A stretch of DNA of 64,000 nt from Ilumatobacteraceae bacterium (GTDB lineage: Bacteria > Actinomycetota > Acidimicrobiia > Acidimicrobiales > Ilumatobacteraceae), in contig JAOBWK010000075.1 in the NCBI GenBank assembly GCA_025463305.1, forward strand, positions 1 through 64,000, read 5' to 3'. Positions 8,180 to 16,971 of the stretch are shown here, piece by piece; the first letter of the stretch is position 1; the number at the start of each line of letters is the position of its first letter. The notes under the pieces are model-generated. The model was not told the DNA's origin and did not search any database. It saw only the letters and a list, made by a program, of their open reading frames with translations. Made by a program: the position numbers and the translations under genes.

Positions 8180-10852
8180 ATGAATCGCCGCACCTCCATC
8201 CTGATCGCCCTCGGTTTGCTCGCCGCAGCGGCGCCGCTCGGTGCCTCGTCTGTCGCTCATGCCACCACCGGCGGGCAGCAGGTCGACATCGGTGTCTCCC
8301 TCGCGCCGCCGGACGCGATCGACACCAGCGGCGACTACGCCACCGACACGTTCAGCGACCCGTGGGACTTCAGCAACGTCGAGGACGTCGTCACCGTGCC
8401 GCAGGTCGGCGCGTTCAACGCCGACTCCGTGGACATCTCCAACGGGTTGCTCTCCGCAGCCACTCGCGACGGTGCGCAGATCCGTCTGTTGATGAACTGG
8501 TCGCAACCAACCCAGGACGTGCATCTTCCCGTACTGCCGTGGGGTCGTGACGGCTGGGCTCATCCGATCAACGCCGACAAGTACACTCAGGCGGACTTCA
8601 GCATCCGCGCGGATCAGACCATGAACATGGCGATTCGGTGGTGGAACGCTGCTGGCCAGGTCGGTGCCATTCCGTTCACCCTGAAGGCCAGCTCCGACCT
8701 CCAGACGCTGCACTTCGACCTCACCGACCGGGCCAACTACCCCTTCGCCGGCAGCGACGCCGTCTGGGGCGGCACCGTCGTGCGGTTCGAGCTGTTCCGC
8801 GCACCCGTGGGCGGCAACCCGGCCATCAACCTGCAGCTCGACTGGTTCCGCCTGCACACGGCCGCGTCGTCGCGTACACCGAACACCCGCCTCCCGGTTC
8901 CGCAGACGCTGTCGCCGAACTTCGAGAGCGGCAACGACTACGCCACGGTCGAGAACGGCAACCCGTGGGACTACACGTCGATGGACGACGTGCCGTACAG
9001 CAACCAGGTCGCCAACCTCTCGATCAACGGCGACGGCGATCTCGTCGGCACCACGGTCGGCAACGACGCGTTCATCGGCCTGCCGCTGGTGGCCCCGCTG
9101 AACACCGACCGCTACCACCACTTCACGGCCGACGTCTGTTACAGCGGTCCGTTCAGTCTCGAGGACACCGCGGGAGGGGGCATGAACGGTCGCGTGATCT
9201 GGATGCCGCACGGCACTGGTACGTGGGTGGAGACCCAGGATTTCATCGTCTTCCCCGGTTGCCACACCATCGATCTCGATCTCGACACCACGCCTGCCTC
9301 GGCGGTCAACGACGAGAACACCACGTTGGTCACCGGATGGCGCGGCGTGCGCATCGATCAGCTCCGGTTCGACCTCGACGAGGATCGCGGACATCGCGAC
9401 TTCACGGTGAAGAACATCCGCCTCACCGACGACACCGCCTTCTCGACGACCTACCCGATCACGTTCGACGACGCCTACGCCACACCGCGCACCACGGCCG
9501 ACCTCTACGTCACCACGGCCAAGGGTGACTACAGCGGCACGCAGATCGCCAGCAACCTCGCGGTCGGCGCGGGCACCAACACGTACACGTGGAACGGCAA
9601 CGACCTGGGCGGAACGCCGCTGCCCAACGGCACGTACTGGGTGTACACCGTGATGAAGAACGCAGCAGGCGTCGGCGTCGGCTACTCCAACGGCCCGCTA
9701 CGGATCGAGAAGACGGTCAGCACGGCGCCGAGCTACTACGTGCCGTTGACGCCGGCCCGACTGCTCGACACTCGCAACGGCATCGGCGGCAACATCTGGC
9801 CGATCGACACGGATTCGTTCACCGAACTGCCGGTCACGGGCGTGGGCGGCGTGCCGCTCGCCGGCGTCACCGCCGTGGTGATGAACATCACGGCAACCAA
9901 CGCCACGGGCGACGGCTACATCACCGCCTGGCCGTCCGGTGAGCCGAGACCCCTCGTGTCCAACATCAACTTCGTGCCCGGCCAGACCGTGCCGAACCTG
10001 GTCACGGTCAAGGTCGGGGCCAACGGCCGGGTCAACCTCTACAACTCCGCAGGCCACACCGACCTCATCGCCGACGTCGCGGGGTACTACACCACGATCC
10101 CGCCCGCAGCCGGCGGCAAGTTCACCGCCGTCACGCCGGCCCGACTCCTCGACACCCGCAGTGGCGTCGGCGCGCCGGCCGCCTCGCTCGGCCAGGACCA
10201 GCAGCTGAACCTCGGCGTCACCGGGGTCGGCGGGGTGCCCACGACGGGCGTCACGGCCGTCGCGCTGAACGTCACGGTGGACCAGCCCACGGGTACGGGA
10301 TACCTCACCGTGTGGCCGACGGGCGAGGCTCGTCCGACGGCCTCGACGCACAACTTCGTGCCCGGCCTGACCGTGGCCAACATGGTCATCGCCAAGGTCG
10401 GCAGCGGTGGTCAGGTGAGCATCTACAACTCGGCCGGCAACACCCAGGTGGTGGCCGACGTGATCGGCTACTTCTCCTCCACCGGCGGCCTCTTCGTTCC
10501 CGTCGCCCCGCAACGTCTGGTCGACACCCGACAGGGCCTGGGCGGCTTCACGGCGATGGGCGCCGGCGAGACGCATCCGATGGCGATGAGCACCGGCGAT
10601 CCGGTGCCGACGAACGCCACGGCGGTGGTCGTCAACGTGACGTCCGTCGACAGCACGATCCCCGGCTACGTCACCGTGTGGCCGACGGGGGTCGACATCC
10701 CGCTGGCGTCGACGCTCAACCCGCGACCGGGCGCAGCGGTGCCCAACCAGGCGTATCTGCGCACCGGGGCCGGCGGCCAGCTGAACGCGCTCAACTCGGC
10801 GGGCAGCACCGATCTGATCGTCGACGTGTTCGGATACATGGTGCCCGGCTGA
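8180..10852 (+). CDS. Large secreted protein, tandem paralogue of the preceding gene
   Basis: An 890-residue exported protein with the same order of parts as the gene before it. It has a signal peptide MNRRTSILIALGLLAAAA, two related beta modules (GDYATDTFSDPWDFSN and NDYATVENGNPWDYTS), a FlgD-like stretch (TYTWNGNDLGGTPLPNGTYW) and three RLLDTR repeats starting near residues 517, 644 and 769. ATG 8180 is chosen because the encoded start aligns with the paralogue's MKRRTS; ATG 8168 is an alternative. A TAACGT box at 8055-8060 would give a leader of over 100 nt, longer than for most genes here. Identity to the paralogue is high through the C-terminal repeats and lower in the first module. No enzyme motif seen. 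Confidence 0.85.
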   Translation: MNRRTSILIALGLLAAAAPLGASSVAHATTGGQQVDIGVSLAPPDAIDTSGDYATDTFSDPWDFSNVEDVVTVPQVGAFNADSVDISNGLLSAATRDGAQIRLLMNWSQPTQDVHLPVLPWGRDGWAHPINADKYTQADFSIRADQTMNMAIRWWNAAGQVGAIPFTLKASSDLQTLHFDLTDRANYPFAGSDAVWGGTVVRFELFRAPVGGNPAINLQLDWFRLHTAASSRTPNTRLPVPQTLSPNFESGNDYATVENGNPWDYTSMDDVPYSNQVANLSINGDGDLVGTTVGNDAFIGLPLVAPLNTDRYHHFTADVCYSGPFSLEDTAGGGMNGRVIWMPHGTGTWVETQDFIVFPGCHTIDLDLDTTPASAVNDENTTLVTGWRGVRIDQLRFDLDEDRGHRDFTVKNIRLTDDTAFSTTYPITFDDAYATPRTTADLYVTTAKGDYSGTQIASNLAVGAGTNTYTWNGNDLGGTPLPNGTYWVYTVMKNAAGVGVGYSNGPLRIEKTVSTAPSYYVPLTPARLLDTRNGIGGNIWPIDTDSFTELPVTGVGGVPLAGVTAVVMNITATNATGDGYITAWPSGEPRPLVSNINFVPGQTVPNLVTVKVGANGRVNLYNSAGHTDLIADVAGYYTTIPPAAGGKFTAVTPARLLDTRSGVGAPAASLGQDQQLNLGVTGVGGVPTTGVTAVALNVTVDQPTGTGYLTVWPTGEARPTASTHNFVPGLTVANMVIAKVGSGGQVSIYNSAGNTQVVADVIGYFSSTGGLFVPVAPQRLVDTRQGLGGFTAMGAGETHPMAMSTGDPVPTNATAVVVNVTSVDSTIPGYVTVWPTGVDIPLASTLNPRPGAAVPNQAYLRTGAGGQLNALNSAGSTDLIVDVFGYMVPG

Positions 10853-10859
10853 CATCCGT

Positions 10860-10894
10860 ACGGAGGGCGCGCCGAATGCCGGTGCGTCCTCCGT
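10860..10894. terminator. Bidirectional hairpin between convergent genes
   Basis: ACGGAGGGCGCGCC and GGTGCGTCCTCCGT pair over 14 positions with two G-U pairs around a 7-nt loop. It lies between the stop of the secreted paralogue (+) and the stop of the methyltransferase (-), so it can end transcription from both sides. Confidence 0.65.
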
Positions 10895-10902
10895 GAGTTC
10901 GC

Positions 10903-11910
10903 CTACGGGCGGTCGATCGCCCGCCCGTGGAGCGAGCGGATCGGGCGGGTGAGCCGCCACGATCGCGAGTCGCGCATGTCGGCGAGCTGACGGCGGAGGT
11001 CGGCGGCATCGGCGCGGGCGATGTCGAGCTCGGCGCGCGAGTCGGACAGCGCCCGCGAGAGCACGGCATCGGACGGCGACGACGAGGCGGCCAGGTCGGC
11101 GGTGTCGACAGCGGCTGCGGATGGCGCTGCGGCGTCGGCGCGGAGCGTGACGAAGAACTCGTTGCCGATCATCCGGGTGCACCGCTCGATCGTGAACGGC
11201 AGCAACCCGAGCTGCTGCAGCACCTCCATCGCGGTCATGAACGACGACGGTGTGAACGTCCAGCAGTGCACGTCGTCGTAGACGTCCTGGCTCCGTCGGC
11301 GAGCCCGAGCCCAGGCCTCCTCGACGGTGTGCATCGGCTGCAGCTCGGCGAGCGGCGGATCGCTGAGCCAGGTGATCGCACCGTTCCAGGTCATTGCCGA
11401 CGACAGGTAGTCGAACACCTGACGTCTGGTCGGTCGCGTGGCGCCGGCGAGGTAGGCGTCGAGCAGATCGGCGGCGACGGTGGCGTTGCGCATCAGGTCG
11501 AAGCACCGCCGCTTGTCGGGCACGGCGAGCAGCAGGGTGCCGCGGTCGACGAGGACGTCGTGGAGGTCGCCGAGCCAGCGGATCGGGTCGGGGACGTGCT
11601 CGATGACGTGCGATGCAACGACGTAGTCGAACCGGGTGTCGGGGCCGATGGTGTCGACGATCGACTGACCGTTCTGGGCGTAGTCGAGTGGAACGAGCCG
11701 GTCCGGATCGACGGCGGTGTGGGCCTGGTGCGTCGAGCGCAACGCGGCTTCGTCGAGGTGATCGAGGTAGCGGATCTCGCCCATCGACGGCGTGACGACG
11801 GGGTTGGTGAGCGCACCGATCTCGAGCCCGAGACCGATCGACGGATCGAAGCCGTCGAGCAGCATCCGGATGCGGTCGGCGCTGTCACGGGGGCCGGGCA
11901 GGTTGGTCAT
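10903..11910 (-). CDS. Class I SAM-dependent methyltransferase with C-terminal coiled coil
   Basis: A 335-residue cytosolic protein of the methyltransferase type common in sugar-decorating loci. GLGLEIGALTNPVV is the SAM-binding glycine segment (residues about 25-38), and FDYVVASHVIEHVPDP is the typical motif after it (near residue 95). The last 60 residues form a coiled coil (SRAELDIARADAADLRRQLA) that ends in SRSWRLTRPIR, a tail I know from glycan transferases and methyltransferases. The start is the ATG at 11910, which overlaps the stop of the upstream membrane gene by 4 nt, so the two are translated together. It probably methylates a sugar of the surface glycan; the acceptor is unknown. 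Confidence 0.85.
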   Translation of the reverse strand: MTNLPGPRDSADRIRMLLDGFDPSIGLGLEIGALTNPVVTPSMGEIRYLDHLDEAALRSTHQAHTAVDPDRLVPLDYAQNGQSIVDTIGPDTRFDYVVASHVIEHVPDPIRWLGDLHDVLVDRGTLLLAVPDKRRCFDLMRNATVAADLLDAYLAGATRPTRRQVFDYLSSAMTWNGAITWLSDPPLAELQPMHTVEEAWARARRRSQDVYDDVHCWTFTPSSFMTAMEVLQQLGLLPFTIERCTRMIGNEFFVTLRADAAAPSAAAVDTADLAASSSPSDAVLSRALSDSRAELDIARADAADLRRQLADMRDSRSWRLTRPIRSLHGRAIDRP

Positions 11911-13868
11911 GCGGCCACCGGTTCGGTGACGGTGTAGATCCAACGTTCGCCGGTGGCCGCGGGCTGGGCGACGGCCTGCAGGCATGCCGACCCGATCGGC
12001 TGCACGCTGATCACGTACTGCACGTGGAGGGCTTGCAGTGCACCGGTGCAGGCCGGGGTCACGATGGACACCGTGTCGTCGGCCGGCAGTTGGATGGACG
12101 TCGCCCGCTGGGTGTCGTCGATGTACAGGTTGAGGTAGGCGAAACGGTCCCAAGCGTTCTTGCTGGCGTTAGTTGGATCGATCTGTTCCCACATCGCCGG
12201 ATCGGCGTACCAGCTGATGCCGGTGAGCGAATCGGCGCCGCTGGCCATCAGGATCGACACGCCGTTCGTGTCCCCGCCACTCGCTGCCCACAACGCGCTC
12301 GGATCCTTCGCGCGGATCGCGTCGATCTGGTGCATCAACGGACTGGCGGTGAGCGGGGTCAGGCCGACCTGCAGGGGGTTGACGCGAACGGCGCTGAACA
12401 GCAGCAGCAAGCAGGCGCCGCCGAGTCCGAGCACGGTGCGTCCGTCGAGGATCAGGAACGTCACGACGACGACGGCGGCGATCAGCAGCATGATGGCCCG
12501 ACGCGAGGGTGCCACCGAATCGACGACGATCTGAGTGGCCACCCAGCCGGTGACGAACGCGAACACGACCGTGCCCACCACCATTCGCCCACGAATCGGG
12601 CGGAACGAGCCGTCGGTGTGCATCCGGTGCACGTACAGGCCGGCCGCCATCGCTCCGGCGACGGTGAGCGGCAGCACGAGGCGGGAGCCCTGCACGTTGG
12701 TGAGCCCGAGCACCAGCCCGAACTTGTCCGGCAGCGGCAGGATCGCCCAGCCGACGAGGACGACGGCGACGGTCATGACGGCGGCGAGCGCACGCGCGCC
12801 GGCCTCGCGACTGCGGAAGCCGCTGAACGATCCACCGGCGATGCCGACCGGCAGCCACAGCATCAGCCCCGACGCCACCTCGGACTGGTTGGTGCCCATC
12901 ACGTCGGACACCGGGCGGTTGGTGGTGAACACGTCGAACGGAGCGTCGAACATCAGCACCGGCCGGCCGCCGGCACTGTGGGTCACGCGGTGGCCGGGGT
13001 ACACCGAGTTGGTGATCGCGGTGAGCGCGGTGTGGTGGTCGCGCAGGTAGATCGCGAGGCCGATCAGGAACACCGCGCTGCCCGAGGCGAGGATGCCCGT
13101 GAGCCGCTTCCAGTGGGTGCGCCACCCGGCGAGGTGGCCGCCGAGCTGACCGCGCAGCTGCACGACCGCGACCAGCCCGAACAGCAGCGCCAACGGGATC
13201 AGGTACGGCAGGTAGAGCATCGCTACGAAGCACCCGACGAGCCAGCCGGCGAGGCCGGCGTACACGTACCGCCGCCGACCGACCGCCTGCAGCGCGGCGA
13301 CGAACGCGGCAGCGGCGAGCGCCCCGTAGAACACGCTCAACCCCGCGGACGGGACCGTCCACCACGTCAGCGTCGGCGCGGCCGACACCAGCAGCCCGGT
13401 GAGCGCTGAGATCAGCCGCGACCTCGTCAGCACGGCCATCAGTGCGTAGATGCCGAGGAACGGGCCGAGAACCGTCAGCCACCACTCCATCGCGAACGCC
13501 CGCTCCACGCCGATCACGAAGTAGATCCACGTGTGCGGCTTGAGAACTGCGCCGGGGGTCTTCACCGGCAGGTCGGTGAGCACGCCGGTGTCGTGCGCGC
13601 CCATCCCGACGTCCGTGACCGCGGCGAAGTCATTGCGCGATTGGCGGAGCACGAGGGGCGTGCGGCCGCGCCACTCGTCGGACCGGTTGGGGCGCAGCTG
13701 CAACGCGGCCTGGGGCGACGGATCGTTCTCGGCGACCATGCCGATCGAGCTGCCGCTGAGCCGGAAGCAGCCCAGCACCACGATGGCGAGAACCGTGCAG
13801 ACCGGGATCAGGAGCAGTGATCGTGACCAGCGGGAGAGCCGGCTGGTGAGAGGGTCGCGGCTCGGCAT
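11907..13868 (-). CDS. Polytopic membrane protein, GT-C-like
   Basis: A 653-residue integral membrane protein with about 11-13 hydrophobic segments. A first segment at residues about 17-36 (LLLIPVCTVLAIVVLGCFRL) is followed by a long extracytoplasmic loop and then a dense block of segments from residue about 120 to 480. The C-terminal 160 residues are soluble. This layout resembles GT-C transferases and YfhO-like proteins that use lipid-linked sugars, and it lies in a glycan locus, coupled by a 4-nt overlap to a methyltransferase. I see no certain catalytic motif, so the activity is inference. The gene is divergent from the 13921 transferase with 52 bp between the starts. Confidence 0.75.
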   Translation of the reverse strand: MPSRDPLTSRLSRWSRSLLLIPVCTVLAIVVLGCFRLSGSSIGMVAENDPSPQAALQLRPNRSDEWRGRTPLVLRQSRNDFAAVTDVGMGAHDTGVLTDLPVKTPGAVLKPHTWIYFVIGVERAFAMEWWLTVLGPFLGIYALMAVLTRSRLISALTGLLVSAAPTLTWWTVPSAGLSVFYGALAAAAFVAALQAVGRRRYVYAGLAGWLVGCFVAMLYLPYLIPLALLFGLVAVVQLRGQLGGHLAGWRTHWKRLTGILASGSAVFLIGLAIYLRDHHTALTAITNSVYPGHRVTHSAGGRPVLMFDAPFDVFTTNRPVSDVMGTNQSEVASGLMLWLPVGIAGGSFSGFRSREAGARALAAVMTVAVVLVGWAILPLPDKFGLVLGLTNVQGSRLVLPLTVAGAMAAGLYVHRMHTDGSFRPIRGRMVVGTVVFAFVTGWVATQIVVDSVAPSRRAIMLLIAAVVVVTFLILDGRTVLGLGGACLLLLFSAVRVNPLQVGLTPLTASPLMHQIDAIRAKDPSALWAASGGDTNGVSILMASGADSLTGISWYADPAMWEQIDPTNASKNAWDRFAYLNLYIDDTQRATSIQLPADDTVSIVTPACTGALQALHVQYVISVQPIGSACLQAVAQPAATGERWIYTVTEPVAA

Positions 13869-13920
13869 CGAGGGTCCTTGAGGGGCGGAGAGCCGTCCAG
13901 GACGGCCAGATCAACGTAGC

Positions 13921-15243
13921 ATGACGGCCGTGAACACCACCGTGAAGGGCCTCGGCGCGCCTGCCGAGCAGGTGGAGCTGACCATCCTCATGCCGTGCCT
14001 CAACGAGGCCGAGACGCTCGCCGTCTGCATCCGTCAGGCCCGGAACTTCCTGGTCACGCACGATGTGCGGGGCGAGATCCTGATCGCCGACAACGGCAGC
14101 ACCGACGGCTCGCCGCAGATCGCCGTCGACGAAGGCGCCCGCGTGGTGCGCATCGGCGAGCGCGGCTACGGGGCTGCGCTGATCGGCGGCATCGCGGCCG
14201 CGCGCGGCACGTACGTGGCGATGGCCGACGCCGACGACAGCTACGACTTCGGCACGCTCGGACCGTTCCTCGACCGGCTCCGCGCCGGCGACGATCTCGT
14301 CATGGGCAACCGCTTCCGGGGCGGCATCGGACCCGGCGCGATGCCGCCGCTGCATCGCTACCTCGGCAACCCGGTGCTGTCGTTCGTCGGGCGGGTGTTC
14401 TTCCGCGCCCCGGTTCGCGACTTCCACTGCGGGCTCCGTGCGTTCCGACGCGACTCGATCATGGCCCTCCACCTCCGCACGACCGGGATGGAGTTCGCCA
14501 GCGAGATGGTGGTGAAGTCATGCCTCGCCGAGCTGACGATCAGCGAGGTGCCCACCACGCTGAAGAAGGACGGTCGCAGCCGACCGCCGCACCTGCGCAG
14601 CTTCCGCGACGGCTGGCGCCACCTCCGCTTCCTGCTGCTGTTCAGCCCGCGCTGGCTGTTCCTCTACCCGGGCGTCGCGCTGACCGCGATCGGCGTCGTC
14701 TTCTCGGCGATCCTGATCAACGGACCGATCACCGTCGGCGGCTCCGGGTTCGACATCGGCAGCCTGCTCTACGCCATCGCGCTCACCGTCGTCGGCTACC
14801 AGGCGGTGCTGTTCGCCGTGCTCAGCAAGGTCTATGCGCAGGCCGAGGGGTTCTTGCCGACCAAGCCGCGCTTCGACGCGTTCCAACGCCGCCTGAGCAT
14901 GGAGAAGGGCGTCGCGATCGGCGTCGCGATCCTCGTGTTCGGACTCGTGGCCTCCCTGTTGTCACTGCTGCGCTGGAGCAACGCGGGCTTCGGCTCGCTG
15001 TCGCCGAGCCACTCGATCCGTACGGTGGCGCCCGGGGTGCTCGGGCTGATGCTCGGCAGCCAGACCATCCTCAGCGGGCTGTTCCTGTCACTGCTGCGGG
15101 TGCGCATCCTCCGCGCCGATCCGCTGGCCGCGGCGGAGATCGCCCCGCAGGATCCGCCACTTCTGCCGAGCACCGGCCCGGCGCCCACCGACGAGGTCGG
15201 TGCCGGCCCGCAGCAGCAGGTGCACGCGGGCGAGCACCCGTAG
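13921..15243 (+). CDS. Family 2 glycosyltransferase, polyprenyl-phosphate type, with C-terminal membrane segments
   Basis: A 440-residue protein resembling dolichol-phosphate mannose synthase and GtrB, which move a sugar from a nucleotide donor to a polyprenyl phosphate. The GT-A domain starts near residue 19 (ELTILMPCLNEAETL), has IADNGSTDGSP near 60 and the acidic motif MADADDSYDFG near 103. FHCGLRAFRRDSI near 175 is typical of this subgroup. About four hydrophobic helices lie between residues 245 and 395. Such an enzyme would feed the GT-C-like membrane proteins of this locus. Its last 156 bp overlap the 3' end of the convergent gene at 15088-16020, an unusual arrangement. The coding tail in the overlap is low-complexity (Pro/Ala-rich), so one of the two C-termini may be nonessential. 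Confidence 0.9.
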   Translation: MTAVNTTVKGLGAPAEQVELTILMPCLNEAETLAVCIRQARNFLVTHDVRGEILIADNGSTDGSPQIAVDEGARVVRIGERGYGAALIGGIAAARGTYVAMADADDSYDFGTLGPFLDRLRAGDDLVMGNRFRGGIGPGAMPPLHRYLGNPVLSFVGRVFFRAPVRDFHCGLRAFRRDSIMALHLRTTGMEFASEMVVKSCLAELTISEVPTTLKKDGRSRPPHLRSFRDGWRHLRFLLLFSPRWLFLYPGVALTAIGVVFSAILINGPITVGGSGFDIGSLLYAIALTVVGYQAVLFAVLSKVYAQAEGFLPTKPRFDAFQRRLSMEKGVAIGVAILVFGLVASLLSLLRWSNAGFGSLSPSHSIRTVAPGVLGLMLGSQTILSGLFLSLLRVRILRADPLAAAEIAPQDPPLLPSTGPAPTDEVGAGPQQQVHAGEHP

Positions 15244-16020
15244 CCGTCCGGCGCGCGCCGCACGGTGCCAGCCGAGCCCGGCCGCACGCGCCGCCGCCTC
15301 ACGCGAGAAGCGCAGCTCCTCCTCGAACCGGGATGCATCCTCGGTGAGCGCCGAGGTCTGGCTGGTCTCGTGCCTCCGGTACTGCAGGAGCGGCTCGCGG
15401 ATGCTGTGCAGGCTGCGCCCGGCGAACAGCTGGCGGATCGTGAAGTCGAGATCCGGCACGAACCGCCAGGCGGGGTCGAACGGTGCCTGGCCGACGATCG
15501 CCGGGCGCATGCACAGCGTCGGGCAGAGGATGTAGTTGCCGACCAGCAGCCCGGCGACGCCGCGGTCGCCGGTGATGTCGTGGTCGCGGGCCAGCCGGCG
15601 GGGGATGCGCTTGGCGAGATCGGGGATGGTGATGGTGGGCTCGCCGTCGCTGCCGATGATCTCGACGTCGGTGAACACGGCCGCCACATCGGGGTGCAGC
15701 CGCGCCGCAGTGAGGACGCGTTCGGCGTACGTCGGCAGCAGGCGATCGTCGGCGTGCAGCACTGTCACGAGCGGGGCGGTGCTACGCCGGATGCACTCGT
15801 TCCAGTTGCGGGCCAGCCCGAGGTTGGTCGGATTGCGGACGTAGGTGATCCGCGGATCGCCGATGCTCATCACCTCGGCCTCCGCCGGCTCCGGGCCGGC
15901 GTCGTCGACCACGACGAGGTCCCAATCGGTCACGGTTTGGGCGCGAACGCTGTCGATGGCCTCGAGCAGGTACGTGATGTTGTGGAAGTACGGGATCGCG
16001 AACGAGATGCGGTTGGCCAT
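15088..16020 (-). CDS. Family 2 glycosyltransferase
   Basis: A 310-residue GT-A transferase. It starts RISFAIPYFHNITYLLEAID, has LVVVDDAGPEP near residue 38, the acidic motif TVLHADDRLLPTY near 88 and VPDLDFTIRQLFAGR near 188, all standard for the family. The last 100 residues are basic and rich in Ala and Arg and are partly encoded in the 156-bp antisense overlap with the 13921 gene. It probably adds a sugar to the surface glycan. The initiator ATG is at 16020, divergent from a methyltransferase whose GTG is 54 bp away. Confidence 0.87.
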   Translation of the reverse strand: MANRISFAIPYFHNITYLLEAIDSVRAQTVTDWDLVVVDDAGPEPAEAEVMSIGDPRITYVRNPTNLGLARNWNECIRRSTAPLVTVLHADDRLLPTYAERVLTAARLHPDVAAVFTDVEIIGSDGEPTITIPDLAKRIPRRLARDHDITGDRGVAGLLVGNYILCPTLCMRPAIVGQAPFDPAWRFVPDLDFTIRQLFAGRSLHSIREPLLQYRRHETSQTSALTEDASRFEEELRFSREAAARAAGLGWHRAARAGRLRVLARVHLLLRAGTDLVGGRRAGARQKWRILRGDLRRGQRIGAEDAHPQQ

Positions 16021-16062
16021 CGCCGCAGGAGGCTAACGGAGGGCCACCGGGGCGGCTCCGCG

Positions 16063-16068
16063 TACACT
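16063..16068 (+). promoter_or_regulatory. Leaderless-type -10 box (TACACT) for the 16075 gene
   Basis: TACACT ends 6 nt before the GTG at 16075, so transcription would begin at or next to the start codon. No Shine-Dalgarno sequence is present. Confidence 0.6.
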
Positions 16069-16074
16069 GCTGCC

Positions 16075-16668
16075 GTGCCCAGCTCGACGGTGGATGGTTC
16101 GTACGCGCAGCGCCTGCAGCGCCTGTCCCGTCGTGGTGGCGCGCTGCGCAAGCTCATCGACCCGCAGCGGCCGTACCGGTGGAACCTGCGCCGGATGCAA
16201 CCCGGGTTCGTGCTCGACATCGGCTGCGGCATCGGCCGCAACCTCGCCCACCTCGACGGCGCCGGCGTCGGCATCGACCACAACGTCGACTGCATCGCCG
16301 CGTGTCGTGCCGACGGCCTCACCGCCTATGTCACCGACGAGTTCGCGGCGAGTCCGGACGCCGTACCGGGGCGCTTCGACTCGCTGCTGATCTCGCACGT
16401 GTTGGAGCACATGACCGACGACGACGCGGTGGCGCTCGTCCACGACTACCTGCCGTACCTCCGCCCCGGAGGACGGGTGATCATCATCACGCCGCAAGAG
16501 CGCGGCCAGGCCAGCGACGAGACCCATGTGATGTTCGTCGACGAACCGGCCGTGCGGCGCCTGGCCGATCGGTTGCATCTGCAACCAACCAGCATCCGCT
16601 CGTTCCCGTTCCCGCGGTGGATGGGCAGGGCGTTCACGTACAACGAGACGGTCTCGGTGCTGTCGTGA
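16075..16668 (+). CDS. Class I SAM-dependent methyltransferase
   Basis: A 197-residue small methyltransferase. The SAM-binding loop is VLDIGCGIGRNLAHLD (residues about 46-61), the acidic residue after the next strand is in GVGIDHN, and FDSLLISHVLEHM follows near residue 101. LRPGGRVIIITPQE is the usual core strand. The GTG start at 16075 is chosen from the TACACT box 6 nt upstream; the upstream in-frame reading is only the antisense of the neighbouring transferase. The following coiled-coil gene starts inside this stop (GTGA overlap). It probably methylates a sugar or lipid carrier in the glycan pathway. Confidence 0.88.
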   Translation: MPSSTVDGSYAQRLQRLSRRGGALRKLIDPQRPYRWNLRRMQPGFVLDIGCGIGRNLAHLDGAGVGIDHNVDCIAACRADGLTAYVTDEFAASPDAVPGRFDSLLISHVLEHMTDDDAVALVHDYLPYLRPGGRVIIITPQERGQASDETHVMFVDEPAVRRLADRLHLQPTSIRSFPFPRWMGRAFTYNETVSVLS

Positions 16669-16937
16669 CGACGTCCGAGCTGGAGACGTTGCGCCTCGAG
16701 AACGCCGAGCTGCTGCAGCGGGTGACGGCCGCGGAGGCAGCGATCGCCGAGCTTCGGTCCGAGGCGCTCGAGCGACGTCAGCAGGTACGTTCGCTGGTCG
16801 CCGATCTGCCGGTCGCGATGAGCCGCAAGACGCTGCTGAAGCAGGTCGCCAGCGACGCGGTGCACCATCCGGACAAGAGGGGCGTGGTCGTCCGGGCCGT
16901 GAACAAAGTGCGCCGCAAGCTCAGGGGGAGACCGTGA
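16665..16937 (+). CDS. Small coiled-coil protein of unknown function
   Basis: A 90-residue protein with a clear leucine-heptad coiled coil at residues about 5-45 (LETLRLENAELLQRVTAAEA) and a basic C-terminal half (VNKVRRKLRGRP). Its GTG start overlaps the methyltransferase stop by 4 nt (GTGA), which points to translational coupling. This is the third such mini-protein in the locus. The domain order, coiled coil then basic tail, matches the 832 gene. Function unknown; a tether to the membrane surface or a partner of the methyltransferase is a reasonable guess. Confidence 0.72.
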   Translation: MTTSELETLRLENAELLQRVTAAEAAIAELRSEALERRQQVRSLVADLPVAMSRKTLLKQVASDAVHHPDKRGVVVRAVNKVRRKLRGRP

Positions 16938-16971
16938 CGGCCGTGGCGCCGCCGTCGTTCGTGACGGCCGG

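Larger units (their letters stand above)
5320..10852 (+). repeat. Tandem gene duplication of RLLDTR-repeat secreted proteins
   Basis: The two adjacent open reading frames share domain order and most of their protein sequence, and each also contains an internally duplicated N-terminal module and three C-terminal repeats. This is seen directly by comparing the translations. The repeats could support recombination that changes repeat number. Confidence 0.8.
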
